Shown: positions 1 through 8,515, counted from the first letter of the stretch. The stretch is DNA of 64,000 bases from Flavobacterium sp. (GCA_020403245.1 JADBYA010000005.1:171560-235559); one strand, 5' to 3'. Program-made: numbers and translations. The notes: generated from the letters alone by a model not told the origin.

Positions 1-2197
1 CCTGTCCACCCAAAACATAGGAAGGACGAACTAACAAAGGAAAGTCTAAAGTATCAGCTAATTTCGATGCCTCATCAGCACTTTCGGCAATTCCGAATTG
101 AGGAAATGGTATTTTCAATTCGGTTAACAATTCTGAAAAACGTCCTCTATCTTCGGCTAAATCTAGCGCATCAAAAGTAGTTCCTAGAATTCTTATACCA
201 TATTTTGATAATTTTTCTGCCAATTTCAAAGCGGTTTGTCCACCCAATTGTACAATTACACCTTCGGGATTTTCGTGTCGAATGATATCATAAATATGTT
301 CCCAGAAAACAGGTTCAAAGTATAATTTATCTGCGGTATCAAAATCGGTTGAAACCGTTTCTGGATTACAGTTAATCATAATGGTTTCGTAGCCACATTC
401 TTTGGCAGCTAAAACACCGTGAACACAAGAATAATCAAATTCAATTCCTTGTCCAATTCGGTTGGGTCCAGAACCTAAAACCACTACTTTCTTTTTTGGA
501 GTAACTATACTTTCATTATGAACATATCGTTCACCGCTAGCAGTTTCAACTTCAGCTTCAAAAGTGGAATAATAATAGGGAGTTAAGGCCTTGAATTCAG
601 CAGCACAAGTATCAACTAATTTATACACACGCTTGATATTCATTTCATCGCGCAATTTATAAACTTGACTTTCTAAACAACCCAACATATGGGCTATTTG
701 ACGGTCGCCATATCCTTTTTGTTTCGCTTCTAGTATCAATGCTGCCGGCAAAGTATCAATCTTGTATTTTGATATTTCTCTTTCTAATAGATGTAAGTCT
801 TCGTATTGCTTCAAAAACCACATATCTATTTTTGTGATTTCGTGAATTCTGCTTAATGGAATTCCCATTGCAATAGCATCATAAATTACAAAAACTCTGT
901 CCCAACTGGCGTTAGTTAGTTTTTCAATTATCTGTTCGTAATTTTTGTATCCTTTTCCGTCAGCCCCCAATCCGTTGCGTTTGATTTCTAATGACTGAGT
1001 AGCTTTATGCAGGGCTTCCTGGAATGAACGGCCAATTCCCATCACTTCTCCAACAGATTTCATTTGCAGACCTAAGGTTCTATCCGCACCTTCAAATTTA
1101 TCAAAATTCCAACGTGGAATTTTCACGATAACATAATCCAAAGTAGGTTCAAATAAAGCTGAAGTAAGTTTTGTAATTTGATTTGGCAATTCATCAAGAT
1201 GATATCCAAGTGCTAATTTTGAGGCCACTTTCGCAATTGGATAACCTGTAGCTTTTGATGCCAAAGCAGACGAACGTGAAACTCTAGGGTTAATTTCTAT
1301 CGCCACAATATCTTCTTTTTCGTCGGGTGAAACAGCAAATTGAACGTTACAACCTCCAGCAAAATTTCCAATACTGCGCATCATCAAAATGGCCATGTCA
1401 CGCATTTTTTGAAAAGTGGTGTCCGATAAGGTCATGGCTGGTGCCACTGTGATAGAATCCCCAGTATGAATTCCCATAGGATCCATATTTTCGATAGAGC
1501 AGATGATAACTACGTTGTCGTTTTTATCGCGAAGCAATTCTAATTCGTATTCTTTCCAACCAATCAATGCCTTATCAATCAATACTTCATGTATGGGTGA
1601 CATTTCTAAACCGTAGGTTAGTTTTTCATCAAATTCTTCCTTGTTATGAACAAAAGCGGCTCCCGTTCCGCCCAATGTGAATGACGGACGGATAACTAGT
1701 GGAAACCCAAATTCTTGGGCAATTTCTTTTCCACGAAGGAAAGAAGTACAAATTTCGGCAGGTGCTGATGGAATTCCTATTTTTTTTAGTAATTGTTTGA
1801 ATTGTTCTCTGTCTTCGGTAATATTGATGGCATTGATATCAACACCAATTAGTTTTACTCCAAAATCTTTCCAAATTCCTTTGTCGTCGGCTTCCAAACA
1901 CAAATTCAAAGCGGTTTGTCCTCCCATGGTTGGCAAAACTGCATCAATTTGAGGATGTTCTTTTAAAATTTTGATGATGGATTTGGTAGTCAATGGCAAT
2001 AAATAAATATGATCCGCCATTGATGGGTCGGTCATAATGGTTGCCGGATTGGAATTGATTAAGATTACTTCTATTCCTTCTTCGCGGATGGAACGAGCTG
2101 ATTGTGAACCTGCATAATCAAATTCACATGCTTGACCAATAACAATTGGACCTGAACCTATAATTAAAACCGATTTTATGGAGTTGTCTTTTGGCAT
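1..2197 (-). CDS. carB: carbamoyl-phosphate synthase large subunit, 3' end beyond window
   Basis: Makes carbamoyl phosphate from ammonia (delivered by CarA from glutamine), bicarbonate and two ATP, for pyrimidine and arginine synthesis. I translated the minus strand from the ATG at 2195-2197, which begins MPKDNSIKSVLIIGSGP, and it stays open to the window edge (732 codons of a family length near 950). The first ATP-grasp half has the GSGPIVIGQACEFDYAGSQS start and MGGQTALN. The second half begins with VVVLGSGPNRIGQGIEFDYS and has QLGGQTALKLA. The C-terminal allosteric (MGS-like) domain would lie outside the window. The gene is preceded by the rpmH terminator, so it probably has its own promoter in 2198-2300. 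No lesion is visible in the part seen. Confidence 0.97.
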   Translation of the reverse strand, partial: MPKDNSIKSVLIIGSGPIVIGQACEFDYAGSQSARSIREEGIEVILINSNPATIMTDPSMADHIYLLPLTTKSIIKILKEHPQIDAVLPTMGGQTALNLCLEADDKGIWKDFGVKLIGVDINAINITEDREQFKQLLKKIGIPSAPAEICTSFLRGKEIAQEFGFPLVIRPSFTLGGTGAAFVHNKEEFDEKLTYGLEMSPIHEVLIDKALIGWKEYELELLRDKNDNVVIICSIENMDPMGIHTGDSITVAPAMTLSDTTFQKMRDMAILMMRSIGNFAGGCNVQFAVSPDEKEDIVAIEINPRVSRSSALASKATGYPIAKVASKLALGYHLDELPNQITKLTSALFEPTLDYVIVKIPRWNFDKFEGADRTLGLQMKSVGEVMGIGRSFQEALHKATQSLEIKRNGLGADGKGYKNYEQIIEKLTNASWDRVFVIYDAIAMGIPLSRIHEITKIDMWFLKQYEDLHLLEREISKYKIDTLPAALILEAKQKGYGDRQIAHMLGCLESQVYKLRDEMNIKRVYKLVDTCAAEFKALTPYYYSTFEAEVETASGERYVHNESIVTPKKKVVVLGSGPNRIGQGIEFDYSCVHGVLAAKECGYETIMINCNPETVSTDFDTADKLYFEPVFWEHIYDIIRHENPEGVIVQLGGQTALKLAEKLSKYGIRILGTTFDALDLAEDRGRFSELLTELKIPFPQFGIAESADEASKLADTLDFPLLVRPSYVLGGQ

Positions 2198-2305
2198 TGT
2201 AGTGTGTTGTTGTTTTGTAATATAACTTGATTGTCAAAATTAATTCGTTTGTTTCTAATGTTTAAAACTTGTTATTGAAACTTATCAAAATTTATAAACA
2301 AGTTG

Positions 2306-2340
2306 AAAAAAAAGCCGCTACTAATAAAAGTAACGGCTTT
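2306..2340 (-). terminator. rho-independent terminator of rpmH
   Basis: On the minus strand AAAGCCG and CGGCTTT form the stem, with inner TAC/GTA pairs and an A-rich loop, followed by a run of T residues. It lies between rpmH and carB and separates the two transcripts. Confidence 0.85.
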
Positions 2341-2361
2341 ATATTGATTATATGCTAATCA

Positions 2362-2523
2362 TTATTTTTTGTGTCTAGGTTCAGATGATACAGTCAATTT
2401 ATGTCTTCCTTTGGCTCTTCGACGCGCAAGCACTTTTCTACCATTTGCAGAAGCCATTCTGTCCATAAATCCGTGCTTATTTCTTCTTTTTCTTTTTGAT
2501 GGTTGAAACGTTCTTTTGCTCAT
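2362..2523 (-). CDS. rpmH: 50S ribosomal protein L34
   Basis: Small basic protein of the large ribosomal subunit. The 53-residue translation begins [19 protein letters not shown] and continues with the conserved [20 protein letters not shown] core, the full length for Bacteroidota L34. It has its own promoter (TTG, 19-base spacer, TATATTTG at 2588-2617) and its own terminator, so it is transcribed alone. In this lineage it is not next to rnpA or dnaA as it is in many other bacteria. Confidence 0.97.
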
Positions 2524-2587
2524 TGCTTTGTATCTTTAAAATCGTGTATTAATTTCTATGGTAAACTAGGTTCTTTTAAACCGAGTG

Positions 2588-2617
2588 CAAATATACAAAC
2601 CTTTTTTTTTCTGGCAA
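2588..2617 (-). promoter_or_regulatory. promoter of rpmH (TTG-N19-TATATTTG)
   Basis: On the minus strand a TTG at 2617-2615 is followed after 19 bases by TATATTTG at 2595-2588, matching the Bacteroidota sigma-A consensus (-33 TTG, -7 TAnnTTTG). It lies about 65 bases before the rpmH start codon. Confidence 0.75.
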
Positions 2618-2651
2618 GTAGTTTTATAAAAATATTTTCAAATCCTTTTAT

Positions 2652-2659
2652 TACCTTTG
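2652..2659 (+). promoter_or_regulatory. -7 promoter element TACCTTTG
   Basis: Matches TAnnTTTG and lies 21 bases before the ATG of the small membrane protein at 2681. No clear -33 TTG is visible at the usual distance. Confidence 0.5.
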
Positions 2660-2680
2660 CAATCATAAAAAATAATAATT

Positions 2681-3196
2681 ATGTTTCACAGATTTATAAA
2701 ATTAGTATTGGCTGTACTTATTGTTGCCACAAGTGTTTGGCAATTTACTGAGGGGAATATTGGCAATGGTATTTTTTTATTGTTGTTATCGGCAATCCCT
2801 ATTTTTCTTTACTACAAAAACGAATACATTCTTTTGGCATTCTTAAAACTTAGAAAACAAGATTTTGCTGGCGCAAAAATATGGTTGGATAAAATAAAAA
2901 ATCCCGAAACGGCATTGGTTAGAAAACAACAAGGGTATTACAATTATCTTCATGGATTAATGCTTTCGCAAACCAATTTGACCCAGGCCGAAAAATATTT
3001 TAAAAAAGCAATTGAATTGGGATTGAACATGGATATGGATTTAGCCGTTGCCAAATTAAATTTGGCTGGAGTTGCAATGTCTAGAAGAAGAAAGTTAGAA
3101 GCGACAAACCTTCTTAATGAAGCCAAAAAATTGGACAAACAAGGAATGCTGAAAGACCAAATCAAAATGATGAAAGAGCAAATGAAGAAAATTTAG
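2681..3196 (+). CDS. membrane-anchored TPR-like protein
   Basis: The 171-residue protein has two predicted membrane segments (about residues 5-22 and 30-46) followed by a helical, TPR-like region, with AEKYFKKAIELGL matching the consensus of a TPR helix pair, and a lysine-rich end. Proteins of this shape (short membrane anchor plus one or two TPR units) are common in flavobacteria and usually act as scaffolds. No catalytic motif is visible. The ATG follows a TACCTTTG promoter element by about 20 bases, which supports this start. It converges on the lytic transglycosylase gene and shares a bidirectional terminator with it. The specific role is unknown. Confidence 0.8.
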   Translation: MFHRFIKLVLAVLIVATSVWQFTEGNIGNGIFLLLLSAIPIFLYYKNEYILLAFLKLRKQDFAGAKIWLDKIKNPETALVRKQQGYYNYLHGLMLSQTNLTQAEKYFKKAIELGLNMDMDLAVAKLNLAGVAMSRRRKLEATNLLNEAKKLDKQGMLKDQIKMMKEQMKKI

Positions 3197-3203
3197 TATT
3201 CAG

Positions 3204-3218
3204 CCTGCCTGTCGGCAG
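3204..3218. repeat. intergenic palindromic repeat, copy 1
   Basis: The 15-mer CCTGCCTGTCGGCAG lies just after the TPR-like gene. Its exact reverse complement occurs at 7144-7158 in the mtaB leader. The core CTGCC..GGCAG can form a short hairpin. Confidence 0.6.
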
Positions 3219-3260
3219 ACAAGTGTTCAGTAATTAGTTGGCAGTTTTTATCCTAAAAAC

Positions 3261-3297
3261 AAAAAAACGTCGTGAAAATCTCAGGACGTTTTTTTAT
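3261..3297. terminator. bidirectional terminator between convergent genes
   Basis: AAAAAAACGTC and GACGTTTTTTT form a stem with inner TGA/TCA pairs. A-run and T-run on opposite sides make it work in both directions, serving the TPR-like gene (+) and the lytic transglycosylase (-). Confidence 0.85.
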
Positions 3298-3338
3298 GTA
3301 TTTTATTGAATACTAAAAAACTGAGCACTGAACACTTT

Positions 3339-4232
3339 TTAATATCCTTCTGTTGGAATTTCGATTTCGTATTTTTTCTTGGTTGGATTTAGTAACTTTT
3401 TGTCACGCAACCAAGGATTATGGATTTTCAAAATTTTATAATTGATCCCTTGTGACATGGCAAAACTTGTTAAATCATTAATAGTGCTATCTATTTCTAT
3501 TTTTTTGGTTGGAATTTGAGAATATAAATCACTCGGAAAAATACTGAAACCATATTTGGCTGGCTGTTTCATAATTTCTTTCAACGCCAAAATTCTAAAA
3601 ACATACCGAGACGTTTCTTCTGTTAATGCTAAATCATAATAGTTAATTACTTTTTGTTCTTCAATCTTTTTTGAAATGCCGCTCATTCCACCATTGTAAG
3701 AAGCGGCAGCAAGTGTCCAAGTGCCAAATTTTTCTTTAGCGGACAACAAATATTTACAGGCAGCTTCGGTTGATTTTTCTAAATGGTAGCGTTCGTCCAC
3801 AATCTCATTGACTTCCATTCCTTTTTCTTTGGCTGTATCAGGCATAAATTGCCATACTCCTCTTGCTCCAGCTGAAGAAACCGCATTGGTTAAACCGCTT
3901 TCAATAACCGCCAAATATTTAAAATCATCTGGCACGTTATACTTTTGAAGTATTGGTTCAATTATTGGAAAAAACCTATTGGCGCGTTTAATTATTAGGG
4001 TTGTAGTAGAATGTAAATTGGCATTAATTAAAATCTCTCTGTCTAGTCTCTCTTTTACATCAGTAACTTTAAGTGGTGCACTTTCTCCAGCAAAATCTAC
4101 AACTGTTGGAAAATACATAGCAGTCCCTTCACGCATTAGTTTGTCTTTAGTATCTCCAGTAATGGCAAAAATTAAAAATCCTGAAATTAAAATAACAATA
4201 ATGATAGAAATATAGGCTTCACTTTTTTTCAT
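3339..4232 (-). CDS. lytic transglycosylase (MltD/Slt type)
   Basis: Cleaves the glycan strand of peptidoglycan with formation of an anhydro ring, in the periplasm. The 297-residue protein has an N-terminal membrane or signal segment (about residues 8-24), then an SLT domain with the catalytic Glu at residue 111 in AVIESGLTNAVSSAGARGVW and the motif AAASYNGG. The C-terminus ends soon after a stretch like the start of a LysM domain (LTSFAMSQGINYKILKIHNP), so the carbohydrate-binding part is at most one short copy. Full-length MltD enzymes usually carry two or more LysM units. It follows the alpha/beta hydrolase gene on the same strand with a 55-base gap. Confidence 0.92.
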   Translation of the reverse strand: MKKSEAYISIIIVILISGFLIFAITGDTKDKLMREGTAMYFPTVVDFAGESAPLKVTDVKERLDREILINANLHSTTTLIIKRANRFFPIIEPILQKYNVPDDFKYLAVIESGLTNAVSSAGARGVWQFMPDTAKEKGMEVNEIVDERYHLEKSTEAACKYLLSAKEKFGTWTLAAASYNGGMSGISKKIEEQKVINYYDLALTEETSRYVFRILALKEIMKQPAKYGFSIFPSDLYSQIPTKKIEIDSTINDLTSFAMSQGINYKILKIHNPWLRDKKLLNPTKKKYEIEIPTEGY

Positions 4233-4287
4233 AATCTCGTTGTTTTTAGTCTTGTTGAAAGGTACAAAAAAAGTTCCAAAAAGGTAT

Positions 4288-4947
4288 TTATTCTAAGATA
4301 ATTTTAGGAAGATTTTCATTTAACCATCTGTATTTATTCAAAATCATAATATGCGTTCCGCCTTTGACTGAAATGTAATTTTTTATATTTTTAGGAGGAA
4401 AAACTTCATCGGCATCTCCATGAATATGAATAATTTTATGGTCTATATCTATTCGCTCCCAGTTTATAATCTCTTCTATCGCCCAATCTAAATATTTTTT
4501 ATCTCTAACCGAGAGATATTTTTCATACAATACCAACCTTTGTTTAATAATAGAAGAACCGAAAGTAAATTTTGCCAAAAGTTCAATGTTTTCAAATAAC
4601 TGGGTTGGTATGAGTTTATAAGCTTTTGTTGATTTAGCAATTTTCATTGGTGTAGGTAATTCAGATTTTGATTTTACACTAGATATGATTATTACCTTCA
4701 TTGGATTTAAAAATTGTTTCATTTCTTGAACCAAAATCCCGCCAAAAGAAACGCCAATTAAAACTACCTTGTCGTGTTTAATATTTATTGCCATTCTCGC
4801 TGCATATGATTTTATACTTTCTCGAGGGTTTGGAATAAACCATTCCAAATAGTGAATTTCAAAAATATCATTTGGAAGTTGTATCCTTTGAAATATAGTG
4901 GAACTCGCGGCCATGCCTGGCATAAAATAAACATGAATTTTAGTCAT
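4288..4947 (-). CDS. alpha/beta hydrolase
   Basis: The 219-residue protein has the alpha/beta-hydrolase nucleophile elbow GVSFGG (Ser67), an acidic residue in HGDADEVFPP (Asp178 or Asp180) and the catalytic His199 in GGTHIMI, in the usual order. No signal peptide, so probably cytoplasmic. The substrate cannot be told from sequence. A possible oxyanion loop is MPGMAASS near the N-terminus. It is divergent from the acetyltransferase gene at 5016 and upstream of the lytic transglycosylase. Confidence 0.88.
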   Translation of the reverse strand: MTKIHVYFMPGMAASSTIFQRIQLPNDIFEIHYLEWFIPNPRESIKSYAARMAINIKHDKVVLIGVSFGGILVQEMKQFLNPMKVIIISSVKSKSELPTPMKIAKSTKAYKLIPTQLFENIELLAKFTFGSSIIKQRLVLYEKYLSVRDKKYLDWAIEEIINWERIDIDHKIIHIHGDADEVFPPKNIKNYISVKGGTHIMILNKYRWLNENLPKIILE

Positions 4948-4976
4948 ATTTTAAATCAAAACCAGTTAATTATTAG

Positions 4977-4984
4977 TATTTTTG
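4977..4984 (+). promoter_or_regulatory. -7 promoter element TATTTTTG
   Basis: Matches TAnnTTTG and lies 31 bases before the start codon at 5016, in the divergent spacer between the hydrolase and the acetyltransferase genes. Confidence 0.5.
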
Positions 4985-5015
4985 CATAAAAATAATCCTT
5001 TTAATTCATATAATC

Positions 5016-5327
5016 ATGAACGATGCGCTAATTTTGGAAAAAATGGAAATTAAAGACAACACCTTTGCCCGTCAATTTGAAACTATAGTTGATGGAAAAT
5101 TGATTTCAATAGAATATTCATTTCAAGAAAAGAAAATTTTCCTTACCAGAATAAATACTTTTGAAGGTTTTCAAGATGAAAATTTTATAAATGATTTCTT
5201 AAAAAATATTATGGAAATTGCTTATGAGCGAAAGTTAAAAGTTGTCCCTATTTTACCTAAAATTGCGCTTTTTTTTAGAAAAAACACTTCGTATAAAGAT
5301 TTACTTCCACCAGGAATTAAAATATAA
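5016..5327 (+). CDS. small GNAT-like N-acetyltransferase (YidJ/COG2388 type)
   Basis: The 103-residue protein fits the short GNAT branch: a two-stranded start, VDGKLISIEYSF, an IMEIAYERKLKVVPILP segment that in this family contacts acetyl-CoA, and an ending with KIALFFRKNTSYKDLLPP. It lacks the longer N-terminal half of full GNAT enzymes, which is normal for this subgroup. The acceptor substrate is unknown. It is followed by a loose terminator-like inverted repeat (5335-5381). Confidence 0.75.
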   Translation: MNDALILEKMEIKDNTFARQFETIVDGKLISIEYSFQEKKIFLTRINTFEGFQDENFINDFLKNIMEIAYERKLKVVPILPKIALFFRKNTSYKDLLPPGIKI

Positions 5328-5334
5328 GTTTTAG

Positions 5335-5381
5335 AAAAATCCAACATAGAAATTCCAAATTCCATAAGAGTTTGGATTTTT
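5335..5381 (+). terminator. probable terminator after the acetyltransferase gene
   Basis: AAAAATCCAA and TTGGATTTTT pair across a 27-base loop and run into a long T-tract. The long loop makes this weaker than the other terminators here. Confidence 0.5.
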
Positions 5382-5397
5382 TTTTTATATTTATAAA

Positions 5398-5739
5398 ATG
5401 GATACAGAAGCATTACGACAGGGAATCATTGATTTCTTTGAAAAGATTGATAAATATTATGGTAGTAAAACAGAGGTAACTCAAGGATTATTTTCTAAAC
5501 TTGATGATGTGAATGCAGCATTGACTACATGGAATTTATCGGAGTTTCAACTTATTCGTTCTGCTTATCGAAACAATGGCGGTAAATTTATGTTTGAAGG
5601 AAATGGAAACTATTTTGAAATTGCTGCCGAAAAACTTATTGATTTCAAGCAACTTGGACGAAATAAATTTGAGTTTATAGAACAATATGGTGAAACTGTT
5701 TTTAGAATTACTAAGATTCGGTTTCATTATAAGTATTAG
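5398..5739 (+). CDS. hypothetical protein, 113 aa
   Basis: I do not recognise the family. The protein has no signal peptide or membrane segment. The first 50 residues are helical and acidic (EALRQGIIDFFEKIDKYYG), the second half is beta-rich and aromatic, ending KIRFHYKY. The gene lies between two terminator-like repeats, so it is its own transcription unit. Its composition matches its neighbours. Confidence 0.65.
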   Translation: MDTEALRQGIIDFFEKIDKYYGSKTEVTQGLFSKLDDVNAALTTWNLSEFQLIRSAYRNNGGKFMFEGNGNYFEIAAEKLIDFKQLGRNKFEFIEQYGETVFRITKIRFHYKY

Positions 5740-5754
5740 AAATTCCAATTTTTT

Positions 5755-5796
5755 AAATTCCAAATTCCAAGTCTACACAGTTGGAATTTGGAATTT
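5755..5796. terminator. bidirectional terminator overlapping the mtaB 3' end
   Basis: A 16-bp perfect stem (AAATTCCAAATTCCAA with its complement) closes a 10-base loop that contains the mtaB stop codon (CTA at 5773-5775 on the plus strand). The right arm therefore encodes the last residues of MtaB. T-runs follow in both directions. Confidence 0.8.
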
Positions 5797-7116
5797 TTCG
5801 TTTTGGAATTTTAACCTCACACTTCCATCTTCATTAATTTTGGTCAAATTGATTTCGTGCAACGCATTGACTAATTCTGGATTCCAAGGTGTTTTTACTC
5901 TGACATAATTTTCGGTAAAGCCATGGATGTATCCTTCTTTATTTTCGCTTTCAAACAATACTGTTCGGTTAGTTCCTATTTGACTTTCATAAAAAGCACG
6001 ACGTTTTTTTACAGACAAACCTCTTAACATCTTACTTCGTTTGTTTCTTATATTCAACGGCACTGCACCTTGCATGGTTGCAGCTTCTGTATTATCCCTT
6101 TCGGAATAGGTAAAAACATGCAAATAAGAAATATCCATTTCATTTAAAAAATGATAGGTTTCCAAAAAATGTTGATCAGTTTCGCCTGGAAACCCAACAA
6201 TCACATCGACACCAATACAGGCGTGTGGCATTACTTCACGAATTTTATTTACACGTTCAGTATACACTTCTCGTTGATAGCGTCTTTTCATTTTACCAAG
6301 AATTTCGTTGCTCCCACTTTGCAATGGAATATGAAAATGTGGCACAAATGTTCTGCTTTGAGATACAAATTCGATGGTTTCGTTTTTGAGTAAATTTGGT
6401 TCTATGGAAGAAATTCGTAAACGCTCAATTCCTTCCACTTCGTCTAATGCTTTTACTAAATCTAGAAAAGTATGTTCGTGTTTTTTATTCCCAAATTCAC
6501 CTTTGCCATAATCGCCAATATTCACCCCAGTTAAAACGATTTCTTTAATTCCTTGCTGAGAAATTTCGGAAGCATTTTTCAAGACATTTTCCAAAGCATC
6601 ACTTCTGGAAATTCCACGCGCCAATGGAATGGTGCAATACGTGCATTTATAATCGCAACCATCCTGTACTTTTAAAAAAGCTCGTGTTCGATCGCCTATG
6701 GAGTAACTGCCTACATAAAAATCAGCTTCGGCAATCTCGCAAGAATGCACTTCGCCCCTATCATTTTTGGACAAATCATTAATGTAATCGGTAATTTTGA
6801 ATTTTTCGGTGGCACCCAAAACCAAATCAACACCATCAACAGCCGCTAATTCTTCTGGTTTTAATTGTGCATAACAACCTACTGCAGCAACGAACGCCTT
6901 TTCATTGAGCTTCATGGCTTTTTTTACTACTTGTTTGAATTGTTTATCGGCATTTTCGGTAACCGAACAAGTATTGATGACATAGATATCGGCTACTTCT
7001 TCAAAGTCAACTCTGTCAAATCCCTCGTTTTGAAAATTCCTTGCTATAGTAGACGTTTCGGAAAAATTTAATTTACATCCCAAAGTGTAGAATGCTACTT
7101 TCTTTTTTTGTTCCAT
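5773..7116 (-). CDS. mtaB: tRNA (t6A37) methylthiotransferase MtaB
   Basis: Radical-SAM enzyme that adds a methylthio group to t6A at position 37 of ANN-decoding tRNAs. The 447-residue protein has the N-terminal MTTase domain with three cluster cysteines (Cys14, Cys50, Cys81), then the radical-SAM cluster Cys154, Cys158 and Cys161 in GCDYKCTYCTIP, and a short C-terminal TRAM-like region. The start follows a TAAATTTG promoter element on the minus strand (7188-7181). The last residues (KFQNEKFQIPTV) are encoded by the arm of a terminator hairpin. Confidence 0.95.
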   Translation of the reverse strand: MEQKKKVAFYTLGCKLNFSETSTIARNFQNEGFDRVDFEEVADIYVINTCSVTENADKQFKQVVKKAMKLNEKAFVAAVGCYAQLKPEELAAVDGVDLVLGATEKFKITDYINDLSKNDRGEVHSCEIAEADFYVGSYSIGDRTRAFLKVQDGCDYKCTYCTIPLARGISRSDALENVLKNASEISQQGIKEIVLTGVNIGDYGKGEFGNKKHEHTFLDLVKALDEVEGIERLRISSIEPNLLKNETIEFVSQSRTFVPHFHIPLQSGSNEILGKMKRRYQREVYTERVNKIREVMPHACIGVDVIVGFPGETDQHFLETYHFLNEMDISYLHVFTYSERDNTEAATMQGAVPLNIRNKRSKMLRGLSVKKRRAFYESQIGTNRTVLFESENKEGYIHGFTENYVRVKTPWNPELVNALHEINLTKINEDGSVRLKFQNEKFQIPTV

Positions 7117-7143
7117 AGTAATTCCTCAATTGATTAAACCGGA

Positions 7144-7158
7144 CTGCCGACAGGCAGG
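7144..7158. repeat. intergenic palindromic repeat, copy 2
   Basis: CTGCCGACAGGCAGG, the exact reverse complement of the copy at 3204-3218. It lies in the untranslated leader of mtaB, between the -7 element and the start codon. Confidence 0.6.
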
Positions 7159-7180
7159 TCGTTGTCAAAAATTGAGTGGG

Positions 7181-7188
7181 CAAATTTA
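7181..7188 (-). promoter_or_regulatory. -7 promoter element TAAATTTG of mtaB
   Basis: The minus-strand TAAATTTG lies 64 bases before the mtaB ATG. No TTG is visible at the usual -33 spacing, only a T-rich run. Confidence 0.5.
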
Positions 7189-7200
7189 TGAATAATTTTA

Positions 7201-7261
7201 AAAAAAAACAGCCACAGATTCACAGATTAAAATAATTTTAAAAATCTGTGAATCTGTGGCT
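7201..7261 (-). terminator. long hairpin / repeat after the GlmU homologue gene
   Basis: A perfect 19-bp stem (arms at 7210-7228 and 7243-7261, sequence AGCCACAGATTCACAGATT and its complement) around a 14-base A/T loop, followed on the minus strand by a long T-run. It lies 13 bases after the stop codon at 7274. The word CCACAGATTCACAGATT belongs to an intergenic repeat style common in Bacteroidota, so this may be both repeat and terminator. Confidence 0.7.
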
Positions 7262-7273
7262 AAACTTATTAAA

Positions 7274-8449
7274 CTATTCTTTTCTAAACTTTTTAGTTAC
7301 TTCAAAAACGTGTTCCAAAATCTTAGCGTCTTCCTCAGTAAATTCCACTTGTCGGCGAGCCATAACTATTTTGGCAGTTTGAATTGCTTTAGACGTTAAA
7401 TAAGTAGTAAATCCCGAAGCGCCACCCCAAGAAAAACTTGGCACAAAATTGCGAGGAAAACCAGCTCCAAAAATGTTGGCATTTACACCCACTACAGTTC
7501 CGGTATTGAACATGGTATTGATACCACATTTGCTATGATCGCCCATCATCAGTCCGCAAAACTGCAAACCAGTTCGTGCAAATCCTTCGGTTTCATAACT
7601 CCACAAACGCACTTCTTCGTAGTTGTTTTTTAAATTGGAATTATTGCTGTCGGCACCCATATTACACCATTCGCCAAGAACCGAATTTCCTAAAAATCCA
7701 TCGTGGCCTTTATTGGAATAGCCAAATAAAACCGAGTTATTCACTTCGCCACCTATTCTACAATGAGGCCCAATAGTTGTAGCGCCATATACTTTTGTAG
7801 CCAGTTTTACTTGAGCTTCTTCGCACAAAGCAAATGGTCCACGAATGACCGAACCTTCCATAATTTCTGCGTTTTTTCCAATGTATATTGGTCCAGTAGA
7901 GGCATTTAAAGTGACAAATTCTAGCTTTGCTCCTTCTTCGATAAAAATGTTTTCGGGAGAAATTACATTGACACTTTTAGGAATCGGTTGTGACTTTCTG
8001 TCTTCTGTAATCAATTCAAAATCTTCGCGAAGTGCGGCATCATTTTTGGCAAAAATATCCCAAGTGTGTTCCAATTTTAAGCACTCTTCATTGAATTCAA
8101 TTATTTCATAAGTATCAAAATCAACTTCTTCTTGCGTGTCATTAGTATAAAAAGCAATCACTTCTTCTCCTTGAAAAATAGCTTGGTTTTTCTCTAAATT
8201 TTTGACAATTTCTGCCAAAATATCGTTGGGTAAAAAAGAAGCGTTAATCAATACATTATTCTCCATTTCCACCATTGGAAATTTTTCAGACAGGTATTCT
8301 TCCGTCAAAGTGGTTGTTGTTGAACCCAAATATTTCTCCCATTTTTCACGAATGGTTAATATTCCGACACGAATATCGGCTACCGGACGAGTAAAGGTAA
8401 AAGGAAGTAAAGCATTGCGAACTGTTCCGTCAAAAAGTATGTAATTCAT
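7274..8449 (-). CDS. GlmU homologue: putative sugar nucleotidyltransferase with left-handed beta-helix
   Basis: The 391-residue protein belongs to the Bacteroidota 'alternative GlmU' family. The N-terminal part begins MNYILFDGTVRNALLPFTFT, a degenerate nucleotidyltransferase start, and the C-terminal half is hexapeptide-repeat beta-helix (for example GPIYIGKNAEIMEGSVIRGP and ATTIGPHCRIGGEV). These proteins are thought to supply UDP-GlcNAc in place of standard GlmU, which is family knowledge and not shown here. The gene has a TAACTTTG element 67 bases upstream and a strong hairpin downstream. rpmE2 precedes it on the same strand, separated by a terminator. Confidence 0.88.
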   Translation of the reverse strand: MNYILFDGTVRNALLPFTFTRPVADIRVGILTIREKWEKYLGSTTTTLTEEYLSEKFPMVEMENNVLINASFLPNDILAEIVKNLEKNQAIFQGEEVIAFYTNDTQEEVDFDTYEIIEFNEECLKLEHTWDIFAKNDAALREDFELITEDRKSQPIPKSVNVISPENIFIEEGAKLEFVTLNASTGPIYIGKNAEIMEGSVIRGPFALCEEAQVKLATKVYGATTIGPHCRIGGEVNNSVLFGYSNKGHDGFLGNSVLGEWCNMGADSNNSNLKNNYEEVRLWSYETEGFARTGLQFCGLMMGDHSKCGINTMFNTGTVVGVNANIFGAGFPRNFVPSFSWGGASGFTTYLTSKAIQTAKIVMARRQVEFTEEDAKILEHVFEVTKKFRKE

Positions 8450-8515
8450 TTGAGAAGTTTAAAAGTTTTAGGGTTTAAAAGTTTAAGGGGTCAATTCTTA
8501 CTTTTAAACACATTT

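Noticed and set aside
1677..1952. Plus-strand frame inside carB
   Set aside because: Lies fully within the carB coding region in the opposite direction and has no recognisable domain.
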